Shown: positions 36,918-44,872 of the stretch, one piece after another
Numbering within the stretch: the stretch's first letter is position 1
Layout: each line of letters opens with the position of its first letter
Assembly (NCBI GenBank): GCA_964613585.1
Contig: CAZTHL010000009.1
Location: 1 to 64,000 of the forward strand
Origin: CAZTHL01 sp964613585
Lineage (GTDB): Bacteria; Pseudomonadota; Alphaproteobacteria; DSM-16000; Inquilinaceae
Direction of reading: 5' to 3'
DNA: 64,000 nt
The notes under the pieces: generated by a model
What the model was told of the DNA's origin: nothing
The model's input: only the letters and a program-made list of their open reading frames with translations
Databases searched by the model: none
Made by a program: the position numbers and the translations under genes

Positions 36918-37894
36918 GCCGCCTCCCGGTTTGGCCAGGGCGGCGCGTCCGTGCGCTGGGCGCCGCGCAGACGGGCTGACCGGCTGCGCGGATTGAGGCG
37001 CGTTTCCTCCGAGGTTGGGCGGATCGGCTTGCGGGTGATGAGCCGGAAGGTTGGGGCAGGCCGCGACGGCAGCGGCTCATGTCGCGACACTCCGGCGGCC
37101 GACGCGCTGCGGTCCACCAGGAATCGCTTTATCCGCCGGTCCTCCAGGCTGTGGAATGCCACCGCCGCCAGCCGGCCCCCTGGGCGCAGCAGGCGCTCGG
37201 ACGCCTGAAGGCCGCGCTCGACTTCGCCCAGCTCGTCATTGACCGCGAGGCGTAGGGCCTGAAACGAGCGTGTGGCGGGGTCGATGCCATCCTTCGCCGC
37301 CGGCACAATGCCGCGGACGAGGTCCGCCAAGTGCTCGGTCGTCCGGATCGGCTGCTCGTCGCGGGCTTGGACGATGGCGCGCGCGATCCGCCGCGCCAGC
37401 CGTTCCTCACCGTAGTCGCGCAGGATGCGCGTCAGCTCGTTCTCCGACAGCCGATTGACGAGATCCGCCGCGGTCGGCCCCGCGCGCTCCATGCGCATGT
37501 CCAAGGGGCCGGCGGCGCGAAAGGAGAAGCCGCGGCGGGCATCGTCCAGCTGCGGCGAGGAGACGCCAAGGTCGAAGGCCACGGCGTCGATCAGGCCGAA
37601 ATGGGCCGTCGCGACCAGCCTTTCCATGTCTCCGAACCGGCCATGGACCAGCGTGAGGCGGCCATGGAACCGCGCCTCCAGGGACGTCCCGGCCTGGATC
37701 GCGTCGGGATCGCGGTCGAGCCCGATGACCCGGCAATCGGCGGCATCCAGGAATGCCCGAGCGTAGCCGCCGCGCCCGAAGGTCGCATCGACGATGATGT
37801 CGCCATCGGAGGGTGCAACGACCCTGAGGATCTCGGAGAGCAGCACCGGGCGGTGTGTGCCCTGCTCCGCGGAGGAGTCTTCCGGCGAGGTCAT
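36914..37894 (-). CDS. rsmH: 16S rRNA (cytosine(1402)-N(4))-methyltransferase RsmH
   Basis: SAM-dependent methyltransferase (MraW) of the ribosomal P site. 326 residues: HRPVLLSEILRVV, SAM motif IVDATFGRGGYARAFLDA, GLDRDPDAIQAG, FDLGVSSPQLDDARRGFSFR, GPLDMRM and C-terminal VNDELGEVERGL with AVAFHSLEDRRIKRFL. ATGA overlaps with mraZ and ftsL. Confidence 0.98.
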   Translation of the reverse strand: MTSPEDSSAEQGTHRPVLLSEILRVVAPSDGDIIVDATFGRGGYARAFLDAADCRVIGLDRDPDAIQAGTSLEARFHGRLTLVHGRFGDMERLVATAHFGLIDAVAFDLGVSSPQLDDARRGFSFRAAGPLDMRMERAGPTAADLVNRLSENELTRILRDYGEERLARRIARAIVQARDEQPIRTTEHLADLVRGIVPAAKDGIDPATRSFQALRLAVNDELGEVERGLQASERLLRPGGRLAAVAFHSLEDRRIKRFLVDRSASAAGVSRHEPLPSRPAPTFRLITRKPIRPTSEETRLNPRSRSARLRGAQRTDAPPWPNREAA

Positions 37895-38370
37895 CGGCCG
37901 CCTCCTTCGCTGCCGGATGGCGGCTGCGCCGACGTGCTCGGCAGCGCGCGGCCGCGCGTGATCTCCTGACGCCGGGCCCGATAGGCTTCATAGGCCTCCG
38001 GCTGCCAGATCTGGAAGCGCTCGCCTCGGCCTATGAAAAGGGCCTGATCCGAAATGCCGGCAAACTCCATCAACTCCTTTGGTACGACAATCCGCCCCTC
38101 TGGATCGAAACGAATTTCAACGCTTTCAGAAAAATACTCATCTTCGAAAGCGTCCCGATCTTCCGAGCCGATCGGCAATTGGGAGATCGCCTCCTGGACC
38201 TTGTCCATGAACCGCTCCGTCAACCCGTCGATGGCACCGTCCGCAAGATTAGGCTTCAAATAAATGTGATGCGCGCCCTGCTCCTCCACGACCGAGCGGA
38301 ACTGGGCGGGAACACTGATGCGCCCCTTCCGGTCGATCTTATTGGAGTATCGCGATGTGAAACGGCGCAT
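37891..38370 (-). CDS. mraZ: Transcriptional regulator MraZ
   Basis: AbrB-like DNA-binding protein and autorepressor of the dcw operon. 159 residues with the two SpoVT-AbrB repeats: NKIDRKGRISVPAQFRSVV (about 10-28) and VEIRFDPEGRIVVPKELMEF (about 84-103), each with the DxxGR signature. First gene of the cluster. Direct TGGG repeats overlap its putative promoter about 90-120 bases upstream. The C-terminal 20 residues (STSAQPPSGSEGGGR) are low complexity. Confidence 0.97.
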   Translation of the reverse strand: MRRFTSRYSNKIDRKGRISVPAQFRSVVEEQGAHHIYLKPNLADGAIDGLTERFMDKVQEAISQLPIGSEDRDAFEDEYFSESVEIRFDPEGRIVVPKELMEFAGISDQALFIGRGERFQIWQPEAYEAYRARRQEITRGRALPSTSAQPPSGSEGGGR

Positions 38371-38459
38371 CTATTCCCGCTTTCCGCGGCACGCTTCCTG
38401 CGCGCGCCGGTCCCCCCGCGACCGGCGACGGCAGCCACGAGAGCCCGGCGCCGAAATCT

Positions 38460-38500
38460 TGGGAGATCATGGGATATCATGGGTCACGATGGCCGGTCAA
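38460..38500 (-). promoter_or_regulatory. dcw operon promoter with MraZ-type direct repeats
   Basis: On the minus strand TTGACC (complement of 38495-38500), 18-base spacer, TATCCC (complement of 38471-38476). Overlapping it, on the plus strand, TGGG occurs at 38460, 38470 and 38480 plus a degenerate TGGC at 38490, an exact 10-base period (GGGAGATCAT / GGGATATCAT / GGGTCACGAT). TGGGN repeats separated by 5 bases are the known MraZ site, so autoregulation by occlusion of the promoter is expected. Confidence 0.75.
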
Positions 38501-39128
38501 CGCCAATGCTCTGTAGAATGTGGGATTTCGCAACATTCACGACGCTTTTTCGGCGATGCCTGTGGGCAGGTTTGAGGAAAAATTCGGTGAATTCACCGTT
38601 CCTTCAGCAATGACCCTTCCCTCGACGCAGACGTTGCGCGATATGTTCAGCGAACGTTCCAAGAATTTTTCGCGGCCAAACGACCGCGATACCCGGAAGC
38701 GGCAATGTCCCACGGTTTCCCATGCCCGCCCAGCATACCGCGCGCACGACCCAGTCGCCATCGTGGTCCTGCTGTGCGCAAGTCTGTGGGAAATCTGAGG
38801 AGGCCGAGATCAAGCCTGCGTCACGCCAAGCGCGACCGTGCCTCGAACTGGCGGCAAATGAACAATCCTGTCTAGGGAGCCCGGAAGCTCCGCGCCCGGC
38901 CATAGAGCGTTTTCGCCGGACGCGGACTCGGCACGGCCCGCTCCCCCGGCCAGCCTGAGCATGCTGTCGTTGGGTGGCCGGGCGGAGGAGCGGGCCGGCA
39001 ATGCCACTTGAGCCGGAAACACCCAAGATCATGGAGTGGCCGGCGTGCTTGCCGGCGACGAATGGGCCATCGGGCCGGGCCGATGGCGCCTTGAACGGCC
39101 CAAGCCAGCGGCGCGAGACGCGGACCGG
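38501..39128. other. Non-coding region between mraZ promoter and motor operon
   Basis: 628 bases with no credible gene. It holds a perfect 14-bp palindrome CGGTGAATTCACCG at 38585-38598, a GTTC-N7-GTTC motif at 38645-38659 (form of the alphaproteobacterial LexA box) and a hairpin at 39066-39087. A single extra TGTGGGA lies at about 38519. I checked for RNase P RNA, often found near mraZ in Alphaproteobacteria, and did not see its conserved GAGGAAAGTC block. Confidence 0.6.
39066..39087 (-). terminator. Hairpin downstream of the MotB-like gene
   Basis: GCCATCGG / CCGATGGC, 8-bp perfect stem with a 6-base loop, 42 bases after the stop codon of the MotB-like gene. No T-tract follows. Likely 3' end of the motor operon transcript. 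Confidence 0.5.
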
Positions 39129-40895
39129 TCAACGCTGGTCGAGACGGAGCTCGATCCGGCGGTTCCGGGCCAGGGCCTGCTCGGTGCCGGATTGGTCAAG
39201 GGGTTGGTGCTCCCCAAAACCGGCGGCGGCCAGGCGCTCGGGCGGAATGCCCTGGGACACCAGGTAACGCACGACCTCAGTCGCACGCGCGGTGGAAAGC
39301 TCCCAGTTCGACGGATAATCGGTCGTGACGATCGGCCGCCGATCGGTATGCCCGTCGACCCGCAGGATCCAGTCGGTGTCCTCGGGGAACTCCTCGGCCA
39401 TCTCGAGCAGCGTGTCGGCGAACTCGGCAAGCCGAGCGCGGCCTTCGGCGCCGAGCGCGGCCGAGCCGGTGCCGAACAGCACCTCCGACTGGAACACGAA
39501 ACGGTCTCCGACGATCTGGATCCCCGGACGGTTGCCCAGGACCTCGCGCAATCGCCCGAAAAACTCGGAACGATAGCGGTTGAGCTCCTCAACCCTGCGC
39601 ACCAGCGCCTGATTGAGCCGCGCCGACAGATTGGCGATCTCGAGATCCTGGGCCGTGACCTGGGATTCGGACTCCCTGAGCGCGGTCTCGACACGGGACA
39701 GCTGGGATCGAAGCCGAGCCAGCTCCTCCGATACCCGGGACAGCTCGTTCCGTTGCCGGGTCGTCAGCGCCTGCTCCTCGTCGAGGGCAGCCTCGGTGTT
39801 CTCAAGGCTCCGGACCAGCTGGTCGATCCGGATATCGCGATCCTCGATCGCGCCTTGCGCCAGGGTGGTCCGCTCCCGCGCCTCACCCAGCTGCACCTCG
39901 AGGGCCCTGCTGCGGTCCCGCAACGTGCCGAGCTCCTCAAGCAGCCGGTCCCTCTCCTCCGCGCTGAGCCTCAGGCGGACGGTCATGTCCTCCGCTTCCT
40001 GCCGTGCGGAGGCGAGCTCGCTCTCGCGGTCCTCGAGACGGTCGCGCAGTCGGAGGATCTCATCGTCGCTCAGGCTCAGGCGATCCTGCAGCTCCTCGAT
40101 CTCCTCCTCCGACTCCGTCAGTCGACGAGCGAGCTGCTCGCCCCGTTGGTTGGCGTCCGCTGCCTGCTCCCGCAGCTCGACGGCCAGCGCCGCCGTTCGG
40201 TCGATCTGCTCGCTCAGCGTCTCGTTCTGCGCTTCCGCGGCCTCCACTTCCTCGCGCAGCCGGCTTGCCAGGCTCTCGCTGGCCTCAAGCTCACGATCAA
40301 GCCGGGCGAGATCCTCCTCGCGAGCCCTTAGCGCCAGGGTCAGGGACGCCACCTGAACCTCCAGGTCGTCCCGCGCCGCCCGCAAGGCCTGCAGATCGTT
40401 CTGCAGGCTGGCGATTTCCCGAAGGCGCAGCTCGAGGGCGTTCTCACTTACCCGGACGCTCTGCAGCGCCTGCGCCAGCTCCTGGTCGAGAGCAGTGCGG
40501 TCGTCGGCCAGCTCGGCCTTGTCGGCCTCGGCCTGCGCCAGGGCACGGCGGAGCCGATCGCGTTCGCCCGCCAAATCCGTGACGCGCCCGCTCAGCGTGT
40601 CACGCTCTGCCACTGCGTTCTGAAGATCGGCCGATATTTGGGCGAAGCGTGCGCGGAGATCGGCATTCTCCTCGCGCTCCAGCGCCAGAAGGTCGCCCAG
40701 CTCGGCGATCTGCCGGTTGAGCCGGTTCAGCATCTCGTCCCGGCCGGACAGGACATTGGACAGGTAGAATTGCGCGACCATGAACACCATGAGCACGAAG
40801 ATGACCACCATCAGCAAGGCCGACAGTGCATCGACGAACCCGGGCCAGATGTTCGGGGATCGGGACGTGGGGCCGGCGCGGTTCAGGCGGTACAT
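39129..40895 (-). CDS. MotB-like stator/peptidoglycan-binding protein with giant periplasmic coiled coil
   Basis: 588 residues. A short cytoplasmic N-terminus leads into one transmembrane helix (about 17-46) beginning WPGFVDALSALLMV; Asp22 is placed like the proton-carrying Asp of MotB/TolR. Residues about 52-445 are almost uninterrupted heptad-rich coiled coil (Leu/Glu/Arg/Ala). The C-terminus (about 455-588) is an OmpA/MotB peptidoglycan-binding domain with FQSEVLFGTGS, VDGHTDRRP (Asp514, Asp518, Arg519), NWELSTARATEVVRYL and RNRRIELRL. Typical MotB is about 260-300 residues, so the linker is greatly expanded. It follows the channel gene by 33 bases. Predicted to be the B subunit of an ion-driven rotary complex; force target unknown. 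Confidence 0.88.
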   Translation of the reverse strand: MYRLNRAGPTSRSPNIWPGFVDALSALLMVVIFVLMVFMVAQFYLSNVLSGRDEMLNRLNRQIAELGDLLALEREENADLRARFAQISADLQNAVAERDTLSGRVTDLAGERDRLRRALAQAEADKAELADDRTALDQELAQALQSVRVSENALELRLREIASLQNDLQALRAARDDLEVQVASLTLALRAREEDLARLDRELEASESLASRLREEVEAAEAQNETLSEQIDRTAALAVELREQAADANQRGEQLARRLTESEEEIEELQDRLSLSDDEILRLRDRLEDRESELASARQEAEDMTVRLRLSAEERDRLLEELGTLRDRSRALEVQLGEARERTTLAQGAIEDRDIRIDQLVRSLENTEAALDEEQALTTRQRNELSRVSEELARLRSQLSRVETALRESESQVTAQDLEIANLSARLNQALVRRVEELNRYRSEFFGRLREVLGNRPGIQIVGDRFVFQSEVLFGTGSAALGAEGRARLAEFADTLLEMAEEFPEDTDWILRVDGHTDRRPIVTTDYPSNWELSTARATEVVRYLVSQGIPPERLAAAGFGEHQPLDQSGTEQALARNRRIELRLDQR

Positions 40896-40928
40896 GGCAG
40901 GCGTGGCATCAGGCCGGGCCGGCGGCCG

Positions 40929-42125
40929 TCACTCGTCCTCGGCACCTTCGGCCAGCGCCGCGATGGTGCGGGACAGCGTCTTGATCTCGCTTCGAACCTC
41001 TCCAATGGTTTGGTTGCGGTTTTGTTCCAGATCATCCGAGATCTGCCTCAGAAGGGTCTCGATGTTTCGGATATGCTGGCGCGACCCTTCGTCAATGCCG
41101 AAGCCGTCCGCGCCCGCGATCTCGCTGAGGCGTGCGAGCAGGGGCCTCAGCTCGTGCTGGCTCTCGGCGACCCGGACCATCACGGTCTGCTGAGTCCGCA
41201 TGTGGTCGTTCAGCGTCGCCAGCTTCTCGGCCAGCAGATGCATGGCGCCGACGGACTCGCGCCGGCTCTGCTCATTGGCGGCGAGAAGCCGCTGCACCGA
41301 ATCAAGGTTTTCCGCCGTCTGTCCCACCAGTCCCTGAAGGTAGGCCGGCAGCGCCGGCTCACCGTCGCCTGGAACCGCGCCGCCTCCGGTCAGTCGAGCG
41401 GTCCCGGACAGCCAATCCTCAAGCTCGTTGTAGAACCGGTTCTGCGCCTGGCTGGCCTGCAGCTCGAGGAAGCCCAGCACGAGCGAGCCCGCCAGGCCAA
41501 ACAGGGACGAGCTGAACGCTGTGCCCATACCCGCGAGCGGCGCCTCGAGACCTTCCTTCAGGTCGCTGAATACGAGCGCCAGATCCCCTTCCTCGATGGA
41601 CAGGCCGCCAATGACCTGCCCGACCGCCGATATCGTCTGCAGGAGTCCCCAGAAGGTGCCGAGCAGGCCAAGGAAGATCAGCACGCCGATGAGATAGCGG
41701 GAAATTTCCCGACTCTCGCCGAGCCGGGCTCCGACACCGTCGAGCACGGATCGCATGGCCATGGCCGACATGGTCAGGCGTCCCTGGCGCTCGCCGATCA
41801 TGCGCGCCAGGGCGCCGAGCAGACGCGGCTCCGGCGCGGGACTCGCCGTCTGTGGACGGTGCGATTGCACGCTTTCCAGCCAGGCGATCTCCGGCTTCAG
41901 CGTCAGAACCGACCGATAGGCGTAGGCGATGCCGAGGATGGTCATGCCCAGGATGACGCCGTTCAAGGCCGGGTTGGCGTCAAAGGCCCGCAGCAGCCCC
42001 TGCCCGAGCACGAGCGCGACGACGATCACGACCACCACGAAGAGGGTCATTCGCGTCAGGTAGCGCGTCGGGCGCGACAGGCGCGTTGCCTCGGCGGGCT
42101 GTCGGTCCCTGGCAACGGCGACCAT
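40929..42125 (-). CDS. MotA/TolQ/ExbB-like proton channel subunit with helical cytoplasmic tail
   Basis: 398 residues. Four hydrophobic segments: about 26-46 and 53-73 near the N-terminus, then about 142-170 (ISRYLIGVLIFLGLLGTFWG) and 196-222 (LAGMGTAFSSSLFGLAGSLV), the last two matching the MotA/ExbB channel core with the TFWGLL and GMGTAFSSSLFG signatures. From about 260 to the end is a hydrophilic helical/coiled-coil tail (LLAANEQSRRESVGAMHLLAEK...), predicted cytoplasmic. Five copies around two B subunits would be expected by analogy with MotAB/ExbBD. It lies between the OmpA-like gene (17 bases) and the MotB-like gene; it is distinct from TolQ elsewhere in this window. Confidence 0.88.
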   Translation of the reverse strand: MVAVARDRQPAEATRLSRPTRYLTRMTLFVVVVIVVALVLGQGLLRAFDANPALNGVILGMTILGIAYAYRSVLTLKPEIAWLESVQSHRPQTASPAPEPRLLGALARMIGERQGRLTMSAMAMRSVLDGVGARLGESREISRYLIGVLIFLGLLGTFWGLLQTISAVGQVIGGLSIEEGDLALVFSDLKEGLEAPLAGMGTAFSSSLFGLAGSLVLGFLELQASQAQNRFYNELEDWLSGTARLTGGGAVPGDGEPALPAYLQGLVGQTAENLDSVQRLLAANEQSRRESVGAMHLLAEKLATLNDHMRTQQTVMVRVAESQHELRPLLARLSEIAGADGFGIDEGSRQHIRNIETLLRQISDDLEQNRNQTIGEVRSEIKTLSRTIAALAEGAEDE

Positions 42126-42142
42126 GGCCTCTTCCGGATCCG

Positions 42143-43084
42143 CTAGGGTGACAGGATAAGGTCGACCCGGTCGGCAGGCCCTTCAGAAGCCGTGTTGCCG
42201 AGGGCCCGCACGCTGACCTGACGGCTGTCGGCGCCGCGGTCGATGAGGAACGTCCGAACGACGAGCGCCCGGTTTAGGGAAAGCCGGCGCGCGCGGCTGG
42301 CCGCGTCGGCGTCGCCGGCGGCATAGGCGCGCATCTGCAGGCTGAGGTCGGGCTCCGTCCTGAGGCGCCGGGCCAGCCCGCTCAGCAGGGTGCCGGCGCT
42401 CTCACTGAGTTGATCCGAGCCTTCGGCGAAAAGGATGCGAAACCCCTGGCCGTCCGGAAGCGCCGCCACGCTTCGCCCCACCGGCGCCGGCGCGCCCGGC
42501 TCGGGCTCGAGACGCTGCGGACGCGGCGGCGGCTCGGAGGAATCCGCTCCGGGAGCGGGCGGTCGTTCCGTAAGGATGGCCGGTCGCGGTGGCGGCGTCA
42601 CCGTTCCCAGGGCCGGCGGGTCGGGAGCGGCCTGCGGCACGGTGCGCCGCGGCGGCGACAGCTCGGCCGGCGGCGGCACTGGTCTCAGCATCGGCTGGGG
42701 CGGGACGCTGGCCGGACCCTCCCGCTCCCGTGCGGCCGCCGGCCCGGCGTCATCGCCGGAGCGACCGGCCGGCTCGGCCGTCGGATCCGTTCCCGCGCTC
42801 GCGGCGGCATCCTCCCGTGATGGCAGGGCCGGCCTGGGCGGCGGCCGGGTGGACCGCAGATCGGGCACGGAGCTTGATCGAGGAGCACCACCCATCCCCT
42901 GCTCGACCTCGCTCCCGGCCGCTCTGCCCGGCTCGGCGACCGACGCGTCGAGCGCGTCGAGCGCGCCCCAGTCGATCTCAACGGCCGGCCGGCGGGACGA
43001 CCGCTCCTCACCGCCGATCACGATCTGGGCGGAGGCCGAGCTTACCCCGTGCACGAGCGAAAGCAGGATCAGAACCAGACGCAT
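42143..43084 (-). CDS. Secreted proline-rich OmpA-domain protein of the motor operon
   Basis: 313 residues. A clear Sec signal (MRLVLILLSLVHGVSSASA, cleavage near residue 19) is followed by a Pro/Ala-rich disordered region (about 60-210) and a C-terminal OmpA-like domain (about 213-313) with FRILFAEGSDQLSESAG and RRLSLNRALVVRTFLIDRGA. The GHTD motif that binds peptidoglycan is degenerate (AYAAGDAD), so cell-wall binding is uncertain. The frame is open further upstream but the signal peptide sets this start, though no strong ribosome binding site is visible. It presumably works with the two downstream motor genes. Confidence 0.75.
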   Translation of the reverse strand: MRLVLILLSLVHGVSSASAQIVIGGEERSSRRPAVEIDWGALDALDASVAEPGRAAGSEVEQGMGGAPRSSSVPDLRSTRPPPRPALPSREDAAASAGTDPTAEPAGRSGDDAGPAAAREREGPASVPPQPMLRPVPPPAELSPPRRTVPQAAPDPPALGTVTPPPRPAILTERPPAPGADSSEPPPRPQRLEPEPGAPAPVGRSVAALPDGQGFRILFAEGSDQLSESAGTLLSGLARRLRTEPDLSLQMRAYAAGDADAASRARRLSLNRALVVRTFLIDRGADSRQVSVRALGNTASEGPADRVDLILSP

Positions 43085-43332
43085 CGAGGACGTGCCCGCA
43101 GCCCGCCACCACGAGACAATCGCATTGCCAAGCCCGGACGCCAGAATTGACCCCTGCCGCTCACGTTGCCGACCCCCAGACCCGGCGGAAGCGCCGCGAC
43201 CATAGCCAAGCGATGTCACTGCGGCAACGATGGTACGCATTTCCATCGCCACCGATCTCGCAAAATGAACCACTCGCCGGTAGTCGGTCAGTATGGCGCG
43301 AGTGAGGCGCCCGCCGGCCCGAGACGGCGGGG

Positions 43333-44151
43333 CTATCGATCGTGGCGTCCAGCCGCCCTGGCATCGCGCAGCGCCTTCCCGAGCTCGCCATGGATCGCCG
43401 GATTGGCCGCCAGGATGCTCTCTCCGTGCAGGGCGTCCCGTCCCCCGGTCACCTCGGTGACGAACCCGCCCGCCTCCCGGACCAGGATGATGCCGGCGCC
43501 GACGTCCCAGGGGTTGAGGCCCCGTTCCCAGAAGCCGTCGTAGCGGCCGGCAGCGACGAAGGCCAGATCCAGCGCCGCGGAGCCGAAGCGGCGGATGCCG
43601 GCGATCCGTGGCATGATGGCGGCGAGCTCGGCCATGAACATCTCGGCGTCGCCGCGGCCGAGAAAAGGCATTCCGGTGGCGATCAGGGAGTCCGCCAGCA
43701 TGCGCCGGCCGGACACGCGGAGCCGCCGATCGTTCAGATAGGCGCCCTGGCCCTTCTCCGCTGCATAGGTCTCGTCCGTGATCGGATTGTGGACGATGCC
43801 GGCGACAATCTCGCCCTGCCGCTCCAGGGCGATCGAGATGGCGAAATGAGGGATCCCGTGGAGGAAATTGGTGGTGCCGTCGAGCGGATCAACGATCCAA
43901 CGGCGCCCTTCGGGATCGGTGGGCGCGATGGGCTCGCTTTCCTCCATCAGAAAGCCGAAGCCCGCACGCGCCTTGGCAAGCTCGTCCCGGACCGTCCGCT
44001 CGGCCTTGCGGTCGGCCGTCGAGACAAAGTCGGCAGGCCCCTTGCGCGATACCTGGAGCTGCTCCACCTCCCCGAAGTCGCGGATCAGCGCGCGGCCCGC
44101 GCGCTCGGCCGCGCGCACCATGACGTTGACCAGAGCCGAGCGTAAAGGCAT
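43333..44151 (-). CDS. suhB: Inositol monophosphatase family protein (SuhB-like)
   Basis: 272-residue Mg-dependent phosphatase of the IMPase family; in bacteria SuhB hydrolyses inositol-1-phosphate and also assists rRNA antitermination. Motifs: metal-binding FLMEESEP (Glu70/71), WIVDPLDGTTNFLHGIPHFA (DPLDGTTN at 88-95) and GLNPWDVGAGIILVREAGG (215-220). Length is normal. It is placed between efp and the motor operon in the same direction. Whether it is SuhB or another IMPase (for example a histidinol-phosphatase) cannot be decided from motifs alone. Confidence 0.9.
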   Translation of the reverse strand: MPLRSALVNVMVRAAERAGRALIRDFGEVEQLQVSRKGPADFVSTADRKAERTVRDELAKARAGFGFLMEESEPIAPTDPEGRRWIVDPLDGTTNFLHGIPHFAISIALERQGEIVAGIVHNPITDETYAAEKGQGAYLNDRRLRVSGRRMLADSLIATGMPFLGRGDAEMFMAELAAIMPRIAGIRRFGSAALDLAFVAAGRYDGFWERGLNPWDVGAGIILVREAGGFVTEVTGGRDALHGESILAANPAIHGELGKALRDARAAGRHDR

Positions 44152-44207
44152 GGCGCGAAAGGGCCCAGGCTGCGGCGCAGAAGCGGGGGTCTCGGCAGGC
44201 CGATCGT

Positions 44208-44774
44208 CTAATCCTTCGCCCGTTCCACATAGCTGGCGTCGGCGGTGCCGACCACCACGCGGGTGCCTGTCTCGATGTGGGGCGGCACCATCACCTTCAC
44301 GCCGTTCTCCAGGATCGCGGGCTTGTAGGACGACGACGCGGTCTGCCCCTTCACGACCGGCTCCGCCTCGACGATCTCCATGGTCACCTGAGGCGGCAGT
44401 TGAACGCCGATTGGGGTGCCCTCATGGGTGGTGACGGTGCATACCATGCCTTCCTGGAGGAACTGCGCGGGAGGGCCGATCAGCTCCTTGTCGAGCTCCA
44501 TCTGCTCGAAGCTCTCCTTGTCCATGAACGTGCAGCGACTGTCCTCGGCGTAAAGAAACTGCATCTCATGCTCGTCCAGTCGCGCGCGCTCGACCGTCTC
44601 CTGGGTGCGAAACCGCTCGTTGGTCTTCGTCCCGGACCGTATGTCGCGCATCTCGACCTGGACCACCGCCGCGCCCTTGCCCGGCTGGATAATGTCGCTC
44701 TTCAGCACGACCCAGAGCTTGCCGTTGTGCTCCAGAACGTTCCCGGCGCGGATGGTGATGGCGTTGACTTTCAT
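44208..44774 (-). CDS. efp: Translation elongation factor P
   Basis: Relieves ribosome stalling at polyproline stretches, which are abundant in this window's proteins (TolA, FtsL, OmpA-like). 188 residues, three OB-type domains: KVNAITIRAGNVLEHNGKLW, the modified loop IIQPGKGAAVVQVE with Lys33 as the lysylation site, and FMDKESFEQMELDKELIG. The start was placed at MKVNAITI, where the conserved N-terminus begins; frame upstream is unconserved. Divergent from the EpmA gene, consistent with the (R)-beta-lysine type of modification. Confidence 0.97.
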   Translation of the reverse strand: MKVNAITIRAGNVLEHNGKLWVVLKSDIIQPGKGAAVVQVEMRDIRSGTKTNERFRTQETVERARLDEHEMQFLYAEDSRCTFMDKESFEQMELDKELIGPPAQFLQEGMVCTVTTHEGTPIGVQLPPQVTMEIVEAEPVVKGQTASSSYKPAILENGVKVMVPPHIETGTRVVVGTADASYVERAKD

Positions 44775-44872
44775 GAACCTTGTCCGTGGCGCCTCGGGTC
44801 GTCTACACGCCGGGGACGGTAGCAGCAAGCCAGGGGGGAGGCAACGTGGCCCCCGGTTCCGAAGAATCGGCC

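Noticed and set aside
38604..39032. Minus-strand 142-codon frame upstream of mraZ
   Set aside because: No ribosome binding site, no recognisable motif, atypical composition with many Cys/Trp, and it spans the palindrome and hairpin; treated as non-coding.
38501..39128. RNase P RNA gene upstream of mraZ, as in some Alphaproteobacteria
   Set aside because: The conserved GAGGAAAGTC-type core was not found on either strand; the nearest match (GAGGAAAAATTCGG) breaks the universal sequence.
39129..40895. Flagellar stator motB
   Set aside because: No flagellar genes nearby; the linker is several times longer than in MotB, and a third OmpA-like gene belongs to the operon.
39129..42125. Zorya-type anti-phage system (ZorA/ZorB resemble MotA/MotB)
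   Set aside because: The channel/OmpA pairing is similar, but no ZorC, ZorD or ZorE helicase/nuclease genes are present, the long coil is on the periplasmic B subunit rather than mainly the cytoplasmic A tail, and the surroundings are housekeeping genes.
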